Below, one piece after another: positions 54,058-63,754 of a stretch of 64,000 nt of DNA. Position 1 is the first letter of the stretch, and every line of letters starts with the position of its first letter. The position numbers were made by a program, and so were the translations under genes. Source of the DNA: Mesostigma viride. Taxonomy: Eukaryota; Streptophyta; Mesostigmatophyceae; Mesostigmatales; Mesostigmataceae. The notes beneath the pieces were generated by a model. It worked only from the letters and a program-made list of their open reading frames with translations. It ran no database searches and was not told where the DNA came from. Where the stretch lies: the NCBI GenBank assembly GCA_009746045.1, contig RPFO01000774.1, positions 60,001-124,000 of the forward strand, given 5' to 3'.

Positions 54058-54675
54058 TCCCTGCCGACCACCTTTCGGCTGAGCTGCTAGAGACTCCTGA
54101 CCCGGCGGTGAGGGATCTTCTGCTGGCGTTCTGCAACCGTGTCCTGCCCTCTGACGAGCTTCCGCCTGCTCAGTGAGTGGCAGATGGCCATCCGCGTCAT
54201 GCTGTACAAGACTTCAGGGCTCTGCCAGCTGCTGACCCCGGTAACTACCGCCGGGGTGTCTGCCTCCAGAGCGCCGCGCTGAAGGTCTCATGCGCATGAT
54301 GCTGCACAGGCTCCGCGCCGCGCTGGACCCACACCTGGGTGAGTCTCAGATGGGTTTCCATCGTAGTCGTAACACTGTCATCAGTGTCATGGCTCTGTTT
54401 GTCGCGCGCCGGTTGATGGAGGAGGTGCGTCGCCTTTGCCCTGACAGTTTGCCGCTGGTCTTCATTTTTGTTGACTACATCAAGGCCTTTGACACGGTCC
54501 TCTGGGAGGCTCTTTGGGCCATCCTATAGCTCTGGATCGGGTGCCACCAGCGTTTATTGCTGCTGCATTCGCCGACTGTGTGAGGGCTCACAGGCAGCAG
54601 TGCGGACTGCGGAAGGCACCACCCCACCATTCCCCCTTCACCACGGGGTGTGGCAAGGTTGTGTCCTGTCCCCAT

Positions 54676-56258
54676 TAAATTAAATTAAATTAAATTAAAT
54701 TATAACATGCCTCCGTGGGGAGGTCATGTAGCACATATTTCATGATGGATGGGGTGGAGGAAGCCGCGTGATCGAACTATCCTAACTCTATCTAGAAAAT
54801 CCTAACTGCACTACTCATCAAAACGCCTCCTCCGCTTGGGGGGAGGTGGCTTGCCCACAGGGTCGGGCGTGTGCGCCTTGACAATCTTCTTCCACCGCGT
54901 CTTGTCCTGCATGGCAGTCCAAAGACGGGAGAGAGAGTGGATGCGGTGCTCAAACTGGGCTGGGACCACGAGGTCGTCCAGCAGCATCTGAACGTAGTTG
55001 GTGACAGGTTTCCCTACCCTTTTGGGAATGTCCTTGGGGCCAGGCCAGGTCAGAATGTGCCGCCCTGGCTGTCCAAGCCGCTGGGGGCCGGCCAGACCAA
55101 GGGTGGTGTCGACCTGGCTGGTGCGGGCCGAAGGTGTCCTACAAATGCTATCCTACGCTGTCTAATCTCGTCCGAAACACGAGGCATGCCATGATACAGA
55201 GACTCTGATGACGGACGCTCGGAAAAACCTACATTAAGGACCTGCCGGAGCATCCTGTAAACTGTGCCGTCGAGCCGAGCTGCCAGTAATTGGGGGGGAG
55301 GGTCCACGCCTCGGCGCCATACGTGAGCACCGTGAGGACGAGGACCTTGAAGAGCATGCGCTTGCGGTGCCCGGTCAGGCCCTTCGAGCGCCAGTAGGGT
55401 GTGAGCGAACGGAGCTTGGCCCAGGCAAGGCCAATGCGGGTGTCCACGTCGTCGGCGGTGTCAGGAAGCCAGCTCCCCAACAGCTTGAAGCGGTCGCGGA
55501 ACGGGACCTCCGTCCCGTCGAGCAGGCGCGGCAGCGGTGGTTTACTGGATGCTCCTATCACCATCGCCTCAGCCGGTTTTGACACTAATCTCCAGCCCCA
55601 CCGCCCGCGCCTCCAGGCCCAGGCAGTCCAGCCAGGTCTGAATGTGCTCGGGGCTCTCGATGAGGGTGGTATCATCCGCATAAATCAGGTCGGCAAGGCG
55701 GTAACCAGGTCTGACCCCGCCGTGCTCTTTCACGTTAAGGATGTCCAAGCCTGGCTCGAACCCCTTAAGAGCAGTAAAGCGCGCACGTGCCCGGCGCATG
55801 ACGTGATCCACTACAATAATGAACAGGTATGGGGACAGGACACAACCTTGCCACACCCCGTGGTGAAGGGGGAATGGTGGAGTGGTGCCCTCCGCAGTCC
55901 GCACTACTGCCTGTGAACCCTCATACAGACGGCGAATGGCAGCAATAAACGCAGGTGGTACCCGATCCAGAGCTAGGATGGCCCAAAGAGCCTCCCAGAG
56001 AACCGTGTCAAAGGCCTTGATATAGTCAACAAAAATGAAGACCAGCGGCAAACTGTCAGGGGGAAGTCGACGCACCTCCTCCATCAACCGGCGCGCGACA
56101 AACACAGCCATGACAGTGTTACGACCACAACGGAAACCCATCTGAGACTCACCCAGGTGTCAGGTCCAGCGCGGCGCGGAGCCTGTGCAGCATCATGCGC
56201 ATGAAGACCTTCAGCGCGGCGCTCTGGAGGCAGACACCCCGGTAGTTACCGGGGTCAG
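54676..56258 (-). mobile_element. LINE C copy inserted in another LINE C, 11-bp TSD
   Basis: 1583 bp on the minus strand, flanked by CCTGTCCCCAT (54665-54675 and 56259-56269). It carries RT motifs with fewer breaks than its host: MGFRCGRNTVMAVFVARRL, FIFVDYIKAFDTV, GVWQGCVLSPYLFIIVVDHVM, YRLADLIYADDTTLI, then FKLLGSWLPDTADDV, MLFKVLVLTVLTYGAEAWTL and the C-terminal region to the 3' hairpin CCTCC-CCAC-GGAGG and (TTTAA)n tail. 5'-truncated in front of the RT core (at NYRGV). It landed in the RT gene of a sibling element. Confidence 0.92.
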
Positions 56259-56337
56259 CCTGTCCCCATACCTGTTCATTATTGTCGTGCATGGATCACG
56301 TCATGCGCCGGGCACGTGCGCGCTTTACTGCTCTTAA

Positions 56338-58054
56338 CCCTTCAATTGTGTCAACTGGAACCACCAGAACGGACTGAGTATGGGCATCTTAGCAAGTATG
56401 AGAGTATCTAGCCAAATAACATTTTCTGGCCCACCCTTGGAACCAAGGATGCTTTTATATCAAATAACTTTGGGGTCATGTCATTGGTCACATATCTATG
56501 CCCCACAGCTGCTATAAATAGCACCCCCCCCAAGGGGGTACGGTGCAGATGGGGTTCAAGAGATATATAATGCAATATGGACCATTTCTCAAAATCTGCC
56601 GACCCTGGCCCTTTGAGGGGAGTTTAAGATAATCACAGGCATGCCATAGATGCATTCACAACATGACATGCCATAGAACTGCACAGGCTAGCTAGCATAC
56701 AGCCCAAAATAGCTCAGACCGTTATAACGGGTGCAGTTATTTTGGGGTGTCTTGCTAGCACTACCGTATAGGCATTCAATTCCAACGTGGCACAAAACAT
56801 CATAGATGGCCACACATGGATTCCCAAACACATTTCCAGCTTAAAAGTCACAACAGCATGCTATACAACAAGTATAAAGCTTGTGCCAAGGCCCCAAACC
56901 AAGCGTATAACGGGTTCACAAGGAGCTACATTATCAATGCATCCAACACACTATAAAGCAATTCCAATGATTGGCAATGATAGAAAAAACAAAAGAACTA
57001 ACCTGGTTATGCTTCCATGCAAGCAGGCCCTGGCCATTCATGTTTCTTGCATGCATTATGGACGCACAAGCAGAAGGATAACTTGGGCCAGCAAACCAAG
57101 AAGCAATGCCTAGAGCTGGCCAGAAAACCACTTGTCTCGCTATGTCTGTGCAGGGAAAAGCATCCCGTTATCAAGCCCACCATGTTTAGAGACAATACCA
57201 AACGCTACTTCACTGGTTTCGTTGAAGCCTCAGCTAATAGCAATCAAATCTGGTCCAAAATCTGCGTGACATAGTGGTATTCCCCAACCATCACAAGCGA
57301 ACGCGTACAAGCACTAAAGCAACAAAACGACAAGCAAAAACCATCGATTACATGTCTACAACTAGTTTATAAACGATAGGACGACTTGGTACTGTAATGT
57401 ATAAACGCTAACATGTTAATACGTACCAGGTCGAAACCGCAGATTACCTGCTGTGCGGGAGCCATCACTCCCACCTCACGGACACAGCCTCGAACCTTTC
57501 CTGGCCGTCATCGCTAATAAAACATGTCAAGAATAACGTAACAAGTCTATCCACGCGCAAATATATGGACGTTTGCTGCCGAACAACAGGTAGCATACGC
57601 ACTGTCACCGCCTGACCGCTGACAGGATCTGCCGCACCGATTAGAACCTAGAGACATACTTGCGCACATCCAGACGCTTCACGGCCAGAGATATAACCTT
57701 TATAACACTCAAGGATAATTACTACAAGATTTGAGTTCAAAATTCCAAGCCATGCTCTCGTACCAGTCATTTGCCTGCACCGCCATAGCCGCGGAAGTCA
57801 ATTATTTTCATTCACGTCGGTCCCGTTTGACCATGGTACCCCCCCAACTTTGATTGAGTATATCTCCCTGGCCAGTTGTCCAAAGTACGGTCTGAATAGT
57901 GCCAGGCATAGCTTACGTCTAGATCTTTCGATCCCCCCAGGTTTGACCGTTGAATTATTTTTGGCGCGGCGCCTGGTTCTGCCACAAACTCAGTCCGTTA
58001 GAGTGGCGCGAGTTCAACTGGCGCCACGAAAACGGACTCAGTACAAATTAAGGG
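56338..58054. mobile_element. TTAA-flanked piggyBac-like element 3 (non-autonomous)
   Basis: 1717 bp between TTAA (56334-56337) and TTAA (58055-58058) in the RT gene of the host LINE; the uninterrupted site CTCTTAAGGGG is seen in the sibling copy near 55766. Termini CCCTTCAATTGT (left) and its near-inverse (right, CCCTTAATTTGT). Subterminal direct repeat TCAACTGG..CCAC..AACGGACT.AGTA at both ends, and a hairpin AGTGGCGC/GGCGCCAC at the right end. No transposase recognised; the 108-codon frame at 56787-57113 has no family signature. Confidence 0.85.
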
Positions 58055-58640
58055 TTAAGGGGTTCGAGCCAGGCTTGGACATCCTTAACGAGCGCGAGCA
58101 CGGCGGGGTTAAACCTGGCTACCGCCTGGCCGACCTGATTTATGCGGATGACACCACCCTCATCGCGCGCCCCGAGCACATTCAGACCTGGCTGGACTGT
58201 CTGGGCCTGGAGGCGAGGGCGGTGGGGTTGGAGATTAGTGTCAAAACTGAGGCGATGGTGATTGGGGCCTCCAGTACACCGCCGCTGCCGCGCCTGCTCG
58301 ACGGGACGGAGGTCCCGTTCCGCGATCGCTTCAAACTGTTGGGGAGTTGGCTCCCTGACACCGCCGACGATGTGGACATCCGCATCGGCCTGGCCTGGGC
58401 CAGGCTCCGTTCGCTCAACACCTACTGTCGCTCGAACTGAAGGGCCTGGGTGAGCACCGCAAGCGCGCATGCTCTTCAAGGTCCTCGTCCTCACGGTGCT
58501 GACGTATGGCGGCGAGGCGTGCCGGACACTCACACCCACACTGGCAGCTAAGCTCGACGGCACGGTTTACAGGATGCTCCGACAGGTCCTGAACGTAGGG
58601 TTTTCCACGCGCCCGTCATTAGAGTCTTTGTATCAGGGTA

Positions 58641-59107
58641 CAGGGGGGGTGTCCAAAAACAAGCCGAAAATTTACACGACGCTGGATTCGAGTAGATCTC
58701 GCGCAAACAAGCATGTTTGCCACCGGTCACAACCCCAGGGGGTCTCTAGGTTAGAAGTTACGGAGCCTAAAAAACCGTTAACTTAAAAGGGTAGGTAGGT
58801 AGGGTGCCGGGCCGATATGGGGTTTTTACAACAAAACACTTGGATTTCTGCTAGCTCCCTGTATGGTCGGAATTTTGAAACGGTTTGACGGACAAACTGA
58901 TAGCACTTGGCGAGCTGAACCCAAATCTGCAGTCAAAATTTTGGCAGGTACCATAGAGGGGGGGGGGACGTGCTGCCCCTAGGCACGGAAGTATGCTGCC
59001 GTCTGCCACCACTACAAGGCTTCAGCTATCCAGCGCCGTGCCGTGCCAGTATCGCGTCGCGCCGGCCAATGACCCATTTTAGAAAACCGGAATTTTCCCA
59101 TACACCA
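58641..59107. mobile_element. Partial hAT-like element with CAGGGG end
   Basis: Begins CAGGGGGGGTGTCCAAAAAC directly after the LINE sequence TATCAGGGTA. CAGGGGTGTCCAAA-type ends are typical of hAT elements. The other end is missing: at 59107/59108 the element passes straight into downstream LINE C sequence, with deletion of the right end and about 110 bp of LINE. A matching right end (GTTTCGGACACCCCCCTG) is at 63945-63962. Confidence 0.6.
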
Positions 59108-59183
59108 ATATGCTCAGCCCCCAGCGGCTTGGCCAGCCAGGGCGGCACATTCTGACCTGGCCTGGCCCCGCGGACATTCCCAA

Positions 59184-60139
59184 TTAATTAATTAATTAAT
59201 TATCAACATCACTCCGTTGGGAGTAGATGTAGCACATAGCCCTGAGAAGGGGCATATGGCTTTTAATACATTCTAGGCTACTTCATGCAAGGGTGGGAAT
59301 GTAAGCTACCCCTGCTCTAGGTGCACCAAGGCACCTGCACCCTCATGGTCTATCACGCTATGCCCGGGTAAGGGGGGAGCATGCCTGTGAGGGAGGAAGA
59401 TCATCATGGCTATACAAGAGCTAGGACATGGCTTCTCGACAGAGAGCATCTCTCTGTGCATGGCATAGCATGGCTAAATTCTTAATGCAACATCCATGGG
59501 GGTCCCATTATAGACAAAGCATGGCTAAATGTTGAAGGCATCATCCATGGGGGCCATTATGGGCGCACATGCGCGTGGGCCACATGCTAGGCTAAGCCTT
59601 ACTAATCTACACTACTGGTATATATATTCCTAGTCTGAGGTGGCAGGAGGGGGCTGCCAGGGCTTGTGGTCAACGTGGATGACCGCCCCCTCCAGTATAC
59701 CGGCTTCCCCTTGCGCTCTGCCGGAGCTGAAGGTAGGTCGGCCATAGCTCGCGTCGCCGTTGTTGCTGGGCCAGGGTCAAGTCGTCGTCCAGCGTGAAGC
59801 GAGTCTCCGAGAGCTTCTTGCGGCATGAACGCCAGCTTGTCCGCCATGTACTTAAAGGTGAGGAGCACGGGTGCCGGGCCAGCCTTCCCCCGCGCGCGGG
59901 GGAGGCGGACAGCCGACATGTCCAGCTCACCAGTGAGTAACATGGGGGCAAGAATGGCGCGCTTAAATGCCTCAAGAAGGCTCGTGGAGGTCTCACCTGC
60001 TTGCTGGTCGAAGTGCTTGACGATGACATTGTGGCTGCGCCGCGCGATGTCGGCTTCCTCGCGAAGGTCGAGGGCTTGTTGCTTGAGTTGTGCCGAGATG
60101 GTGGAGGTGGTGGAGGTGGTGTGCTGCTTACTGTGAGCA
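59184..60139 (-). mobile_element. ORF1-only element (subfamily B), 5'-truncated, 10-bp TSD
   Basis: 956 bp flanked by ACATTCCCAA (59174-59183 and 60140-60149), inserted in LINE C. Minus strand: from the coiled-coil end of ORF1 (RSHN-type segment, LLTGELDMSAVRLPRARGKAGP, LTLAQQQRRRELWPTYLQLRQ) through the 3'UTR to hairpin ACTCC-CAAC-GGAGT and (AATT)n. Nearly identical to 39248-40200 but without the 4-base insertion; instead it has a deletion at 59825 (after CGGCAT). Nine extra bases (CTGTGAGCA) sit at the 5' junction. Confidence 0.92.
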
Positions 60140-60509
60140 ACATTCCCAAAAGGGTAGGGAAACCTGTCACCAACTACGTTCAGATGTTGCTGGACGACCT
60201 AGTGGTCCCAGCCCAGTTTGAGCACCGCATCCACTCTCTCTCCCGTCTTTGGACTGCCATGCAGGACAAGACGAGGTCAGTGGAAGAAGATTGTCAAGGC
60301 GCACACGCCCGACCCTGTGGGCAAGCCACCTCCCCCAAAGCGGAGGAGGCGTTTTGATGAGTAGTGTAGTTAGGATTTTCTAGATAGAATTAGGATCGTT
60401 CGATCACGCGGCTTCCTCCACCCCATCCATCATGAAATATGTGCTACATGACCTCCCCACGGAGGCATGTTATAATTTAATTTAATTTAATTTAATTTAA
60501 TTTAATTTA

Positions 60510-61040
60510 ATATGCTCAAACGGTAGAGCTCGCGGAGCTGATCATTTTGCTCCCTAGGTCGACCCCCATAATTAAATAACACCTCCCCGAGGGGTATGCT
60601 CCTGTTTTCTCCCCACGGGCCCCGCGGCCCGTTGCTAGCCAGGGTAGAAGTCCGCAGGTGGAGGTTATTGGTCCTGAGGATAGCCGCTACACTACCGCCT
60701 CGTCTGCCATTACAGTAGAGGACAGCTCGGATGAGGATTACATCCCCATCTAGTGCTTAACGGTTGGGGGATGATGCAGACGATATTTGTTTAAACTTTT
60801 TTGTAATTATTTTTCTAATGAGATTAGCATAGTACTCCGTGGCATGCCTTTGCGCCTAGATAGATTGATTAATTTGCCTAGATAGATGTTGCAGTTAGAA
60901 TGCTGTTAGGTAGATGTAGTATGTAGCCAATGTAGATAGATTAGACCGGTAGGAATGTTTGCACCCATCCATCCATCCATCGGGGTTAATGCTCCGTGAC
61001 TCCCCAACGGGAGCACGAGTCTAATTAATTAATTAATTAA
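60510..61040 (+). mobile_element. D-type 3' end attached to a different, acidic-tailed ORF
   Basis: The plus frame ending at 60753 reads ...PQVEVIGPEDSRYTTASS, AITVEDSSDEDYIPI then stop, and has coding-like composition. It is followed by the standard D LINE 3'UTR (AGACCGGTAGGAATGTTTGC, CCATCCATCCATCC), hairpin CTCCC-CAAC-GGGAG and AATT tail (61022-61040). In other D copies the 3'UTR follows the ORF2 end [11 protein letters not shown], so this is either another ORF carried by a non-autonomous D relative or a recombinant. Confidence 0.55.
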
Positions 61041-61064
61041 TTGCGCATGACACGCAAGTACTTA

Positions 61065-61472
61065 CTTACTTACTTACTTAAATAATTAATTAATTAGACT
61101 CGTGCTCCCGTTGGGGAGTCACGGAGCATTAACCCCGATGGATGGATGGATGGATGGATGGGTGCAAACAGTTCTACCGGTCTAATCTATCTACATCAGC
61201 TACCTACGACATCTATCTACAGCATTCTAACTACAACATCTATCTAGACAGCCTCACGCTGCCCTAGGGGAGCTGTCTGGCGTGCCTCCCACAGGTTTGC
61301 ACACGCGGGCGCTTCCCCACTGGGGGGGGCTCGTTGTCCTCTATCACCTGGGCCCACTTGGCCTTGTCCATCATCTTTTTCCTAATCACGGAGAGGCCTA
61401 CTAGGCCCCCCATGTCCTCTACTAGCTGTTCTTTGAAGGTGTGGGCCTTGCGGCGTCTAACATCACGACCCC
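61065..61472 (-). mobile_element. LINE D 3' end, antisense copy
   Basis: (AATT)n tail at 61079-61097, hairpin CTCCC-CAAC-GGGAG, five GATG units, then the ORF2 C-terminus (EDNEPP region, [25 protein letters not shown]) up to 61472, where a B element tail begins. A (TTAC)n run precedes it at 61058-61080. Confidence 0.8.
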
Positions 61473-61787
61473 CATTAATTAATTAATTAATTATCAACAT
61501 CACTCCGTTGGGAGTAGATGTAGCACATAGCCCTGAGAAGGGGCATATGGCTTTTAATACATTCTAGGCTACTTCATGCAAGGGTGGGAATGTAAGCTAC
61601 CCCTGCTCTAGGTGCACCAAGGCACCTGCACCCTCATGATGTATCGCGCTATGCCCAGTTAAGGGGGAGCGTGGCATGTGGGGGAAGATCATCGTGGCTA
61701 TACAGGAGCTATGGCATGGCTTCTCAGCAGAGAGTGACTCCCTGCATGGGCACAACATTACTAAATAAGGCTAGGCATCGTCTGGAG
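61473..61787 (-). mobile_element. 3'UTR of an ORF1-only element (subfamily B), split by a full-length copy
   Basis: (TTAA)n tail, hairpin ACTCC-CAAC-GGAGT, and 3'UTR up to ATCGTCTGGAG. It continues after the inserted element at 63744 (GTGTGGCTCATCATAGGC, TAGTGCCTGTAG) to about 63827. Only the UTR portion remains. Confidence 0.8.
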
Positions 61788-63743
61788 CCATGGCTGACGG
61801 CGGAGCTCATAACTTTCACGTTTGAGCACCGAATTTAGCCGTGAATATCACAATCGACGCGTCTTTCTACGACGCACATGCTGATATAATTTTCCGACGC
61901 TATTACGCAATATACGATGAGCAAACGCCCATCGACGCAACGCAGCCTGACGGCTGCGCTCGGCAATGAAAATACGTCTACAGCTCCGGCTGCAGCTTCG
62001 CCATCAGGGCCGGAAGGCGGTGGTGACCCTAGTCGCGCACTGGTTGTCGCCCAGCACCCTCCCGGGCTTCCTGCCTCGCCCTCAGCCTCGCCCGAGCCAA
62101 AACGCAGCCGCCCAACCGAACCAAGCTGGTCTGAGCGCGACTTTGACGTTGACGGGTTATTTTCCACCTTCGACGGTGCCAGACCCGGCTTTTTCGACAT
62201 GCCACCCATCAAGATACTGGAGCTCGTGTTTTATGGGTCATACGCCTCCATTCTCGACCTGTGCCAGCGCCTTCACAGCCATTACCGCCTCCGCCCTGGA
62301 CCTGACGGCCGGTTTACTCACCGACCTGAGAACCTGGCCCGCTGGTCTCGCCCCCGTCTTCAGCTCGCCGCCCTCTTTTCCATCCTTGACCGCTCTGTCA
62401 CGGACCTCTGGACCCCCTCCCCCTTGACCGAATCCACCTTCCTCCTCCACCTCCAAGAAACCATCTCACAGCACGTGACGCCCCTAGCTGCAGATGTGGC
62501 AGCTGTGGGTCGCACGCTGGCTGCTGAGCTCCCCACCATCCCCACCGCCACCGCCACCCTCCTCGCCTCCACCCCCCCCCCTCCGCCTCCACCGACTCCA
62601 TCACCGCCCAGCTCCGCGACATTGACCAACGTCTTAAGGATAATGCCATCGCTATCGAGGTCCTGCAGAACACCGCGGGCCTCACCGCCCAGGCGGTGAA
62701 GGACATTGCCGCCAAGCCAACCTCTGCTGGCCTGGCCGGCGATGCTCCTCCCATCACGACCTGGGCGGACATGCTTAAGCAGCACACCACCTCCACCACC
62801 TCCGCCGTCGCAGCCCAGCTCCAGCGGCAGACGCTTGACCTCCGCGAGGAGGCCGAGCTTGCCAAGCGCAGCCTTAACGTCATTGTCAAGAACCTCGACA
62901 TGGAGGAAGGTGAGAATTCCGAGAAGCTTGCACGTGCGTTTGAGAGAGAAATTCTTAGTCGCATGGGCCTTACTGGTGAGATCGACCTGGTCGCCCACCG
63001 CCTTCCCCGCGCGCGGGGTAAGGCAGGGCCGCCCCCGCTCCTTCTCACCTTTAAGACCCCGGCGGACAAGATTTCTTTTCTCCGACGCCGCAAGCGGCTC
63101 GAGAAGACTCTCTTCACCCTTGACGACGACTTGACCCTGGCGCAGCAACAACGGCGACGGGAGCTATGGCCCACCTACCTCCAGCTCCGGAAGACCAAGG
63201 CGGGGCAGCCGGTGTACTGGAAGGGGGCGGCCATCTACGTCGGCCACAAGCCCTGGCAGGCGACCCCCGCGGCCCCAACGACTCCAGACGCCCCAGCTTA
63301 GGGGAATACAGCAGTAGTAGTGTAGAATAGATAGACCGTGGCCATGTACATGTACGCCTCCTAGAGGCACTATCCTAGCTAAGCCACACGCTTTATTTAA
63401 TCATGTACATGTGTGCCTATGATGTGCCACACTCCAGATGATGCCTAGCTTTATTTAGCTATGTTGTGCCCATGCAGGGAGTAACTCTCTGCTGAGACGC
63501 CATGCCCTAGCCTTTTTGTATAGCTCTGCTGATCTTCCCCCCCATGACAGGCTCCCCCTTCGCTGGGCATAGCTTGAAGATCATGGGGATGCAAGTGCCC
63601 TGGTGCACCTAGAGCAAGGGTCCTTTACATCCCCACCCTTGCAGGAAGTAGCTTAGGATGTATGATAGGCCATATGCCCCCTCTCAAGGGCTATGTGCTA
63701 CATATACTCCCAACGGAGTTATGTTACAATTCAATTCAATTCA
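61788..63743 (+). mobile_element. Full-length ORF1-only retrotransposon (subfamily A) with 11-bp TSD
   Basis: 1956 bp flanked by ATCGTCTGGAG (61777-61787 and 63744-63754). Layout: 5'UTR 129 bp, ORF1 61917-63301, 3'UTR about 440 bp, hairpin ACTCC-CAAC-GGAGT at about 63705, tail (ATTCA)n. The 5'UTR matches the B copy (41040-41170) base for base over long stretches, so both 5' ends are genuine. No RT, endonuclease or RNase H is encoded. It appears young because the TSD is perfect. Confidence 0.93.
61917..63301 (+). CDS. ORF1 (L1-ORF1p-like RNA-binding protein), one poly-C frame slip
   Basis: Start ATG 61917 (MSKRPSTQRSLTAALGNE); stop after ...TTPDAPA at 63301; about 461 codons if one base in the run of 13 C at 62571-62583 is discounted. 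Order: disordered Ala/Ser/Pro N-terminus (1-75), helical domain (LELVFYGSYASILDLCQRLH), PLTESTFLLHLQETISQHVTP, coiled coil (LRDIDQRLKDNAIAIEVLQN, TAQAVKDIAAK), LDLREEAELAKRSLNVIVKNL (RNP2-like strand), GLTGEIDLVAHRLP, KAGPPPLLLTFKTPADKISF (RNP1-like) and LDDDLTLAQQQRRRELWPTY, PVYWKGAAIYVGHKPW. These last blocks parallel the RRM and C-terminal domain of L1 ORF1p (trimeric nucleic-acid chaperone). The frame slip may be a sequencing error in the C run or a real mutation. Confidence 0.82.
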
Positions 63744-63754
63744 ATCGTCTGGAG

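Larger units (their letters stand above)
54058..60509 (+). mobile_element. LINE family C copy broken by four nested insertions
   Basis: Pieces in order: 54058-54675 (LSAELLETPDPAVRDLLLAF, DPGNYR, MRMMLHRLRAALDPHLGESQ, FIFVDYIKAFDTVLWEALW), 56259-56337 (GCVLSPYLFIIVV), 58055-58640 (GYRLADLIYADDTTLI with catalytic YADD, FKLLGSWLPDTADDV, LFKVLVLTVLTYGGEA, LDGTVYRMLRQVLNVGF), 59108-59183, and 60140-60509 (IPKRVGKPVTNYVQMLLDDL, FEHRIHSLSRLWTAMQDKTR, 3'UTR). The end is hairpin CCTCC-CCAC-GGAGG and (ATTTA)n tail. The pieces join without gap except 58640/59108, where about 110 bp of the LINE is missing. No endonuclease domain is present, so it is 5'-truncated. Several frameshifts; dead. Confidence 0.88.

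Noticed and set aside
56787-57113. 108-codon frame as a transposase of TTAA element 3
   Set aside because: No DDD-type motif pattern, composition not coding-like, and it is far shorter than any piggyBac transposase.
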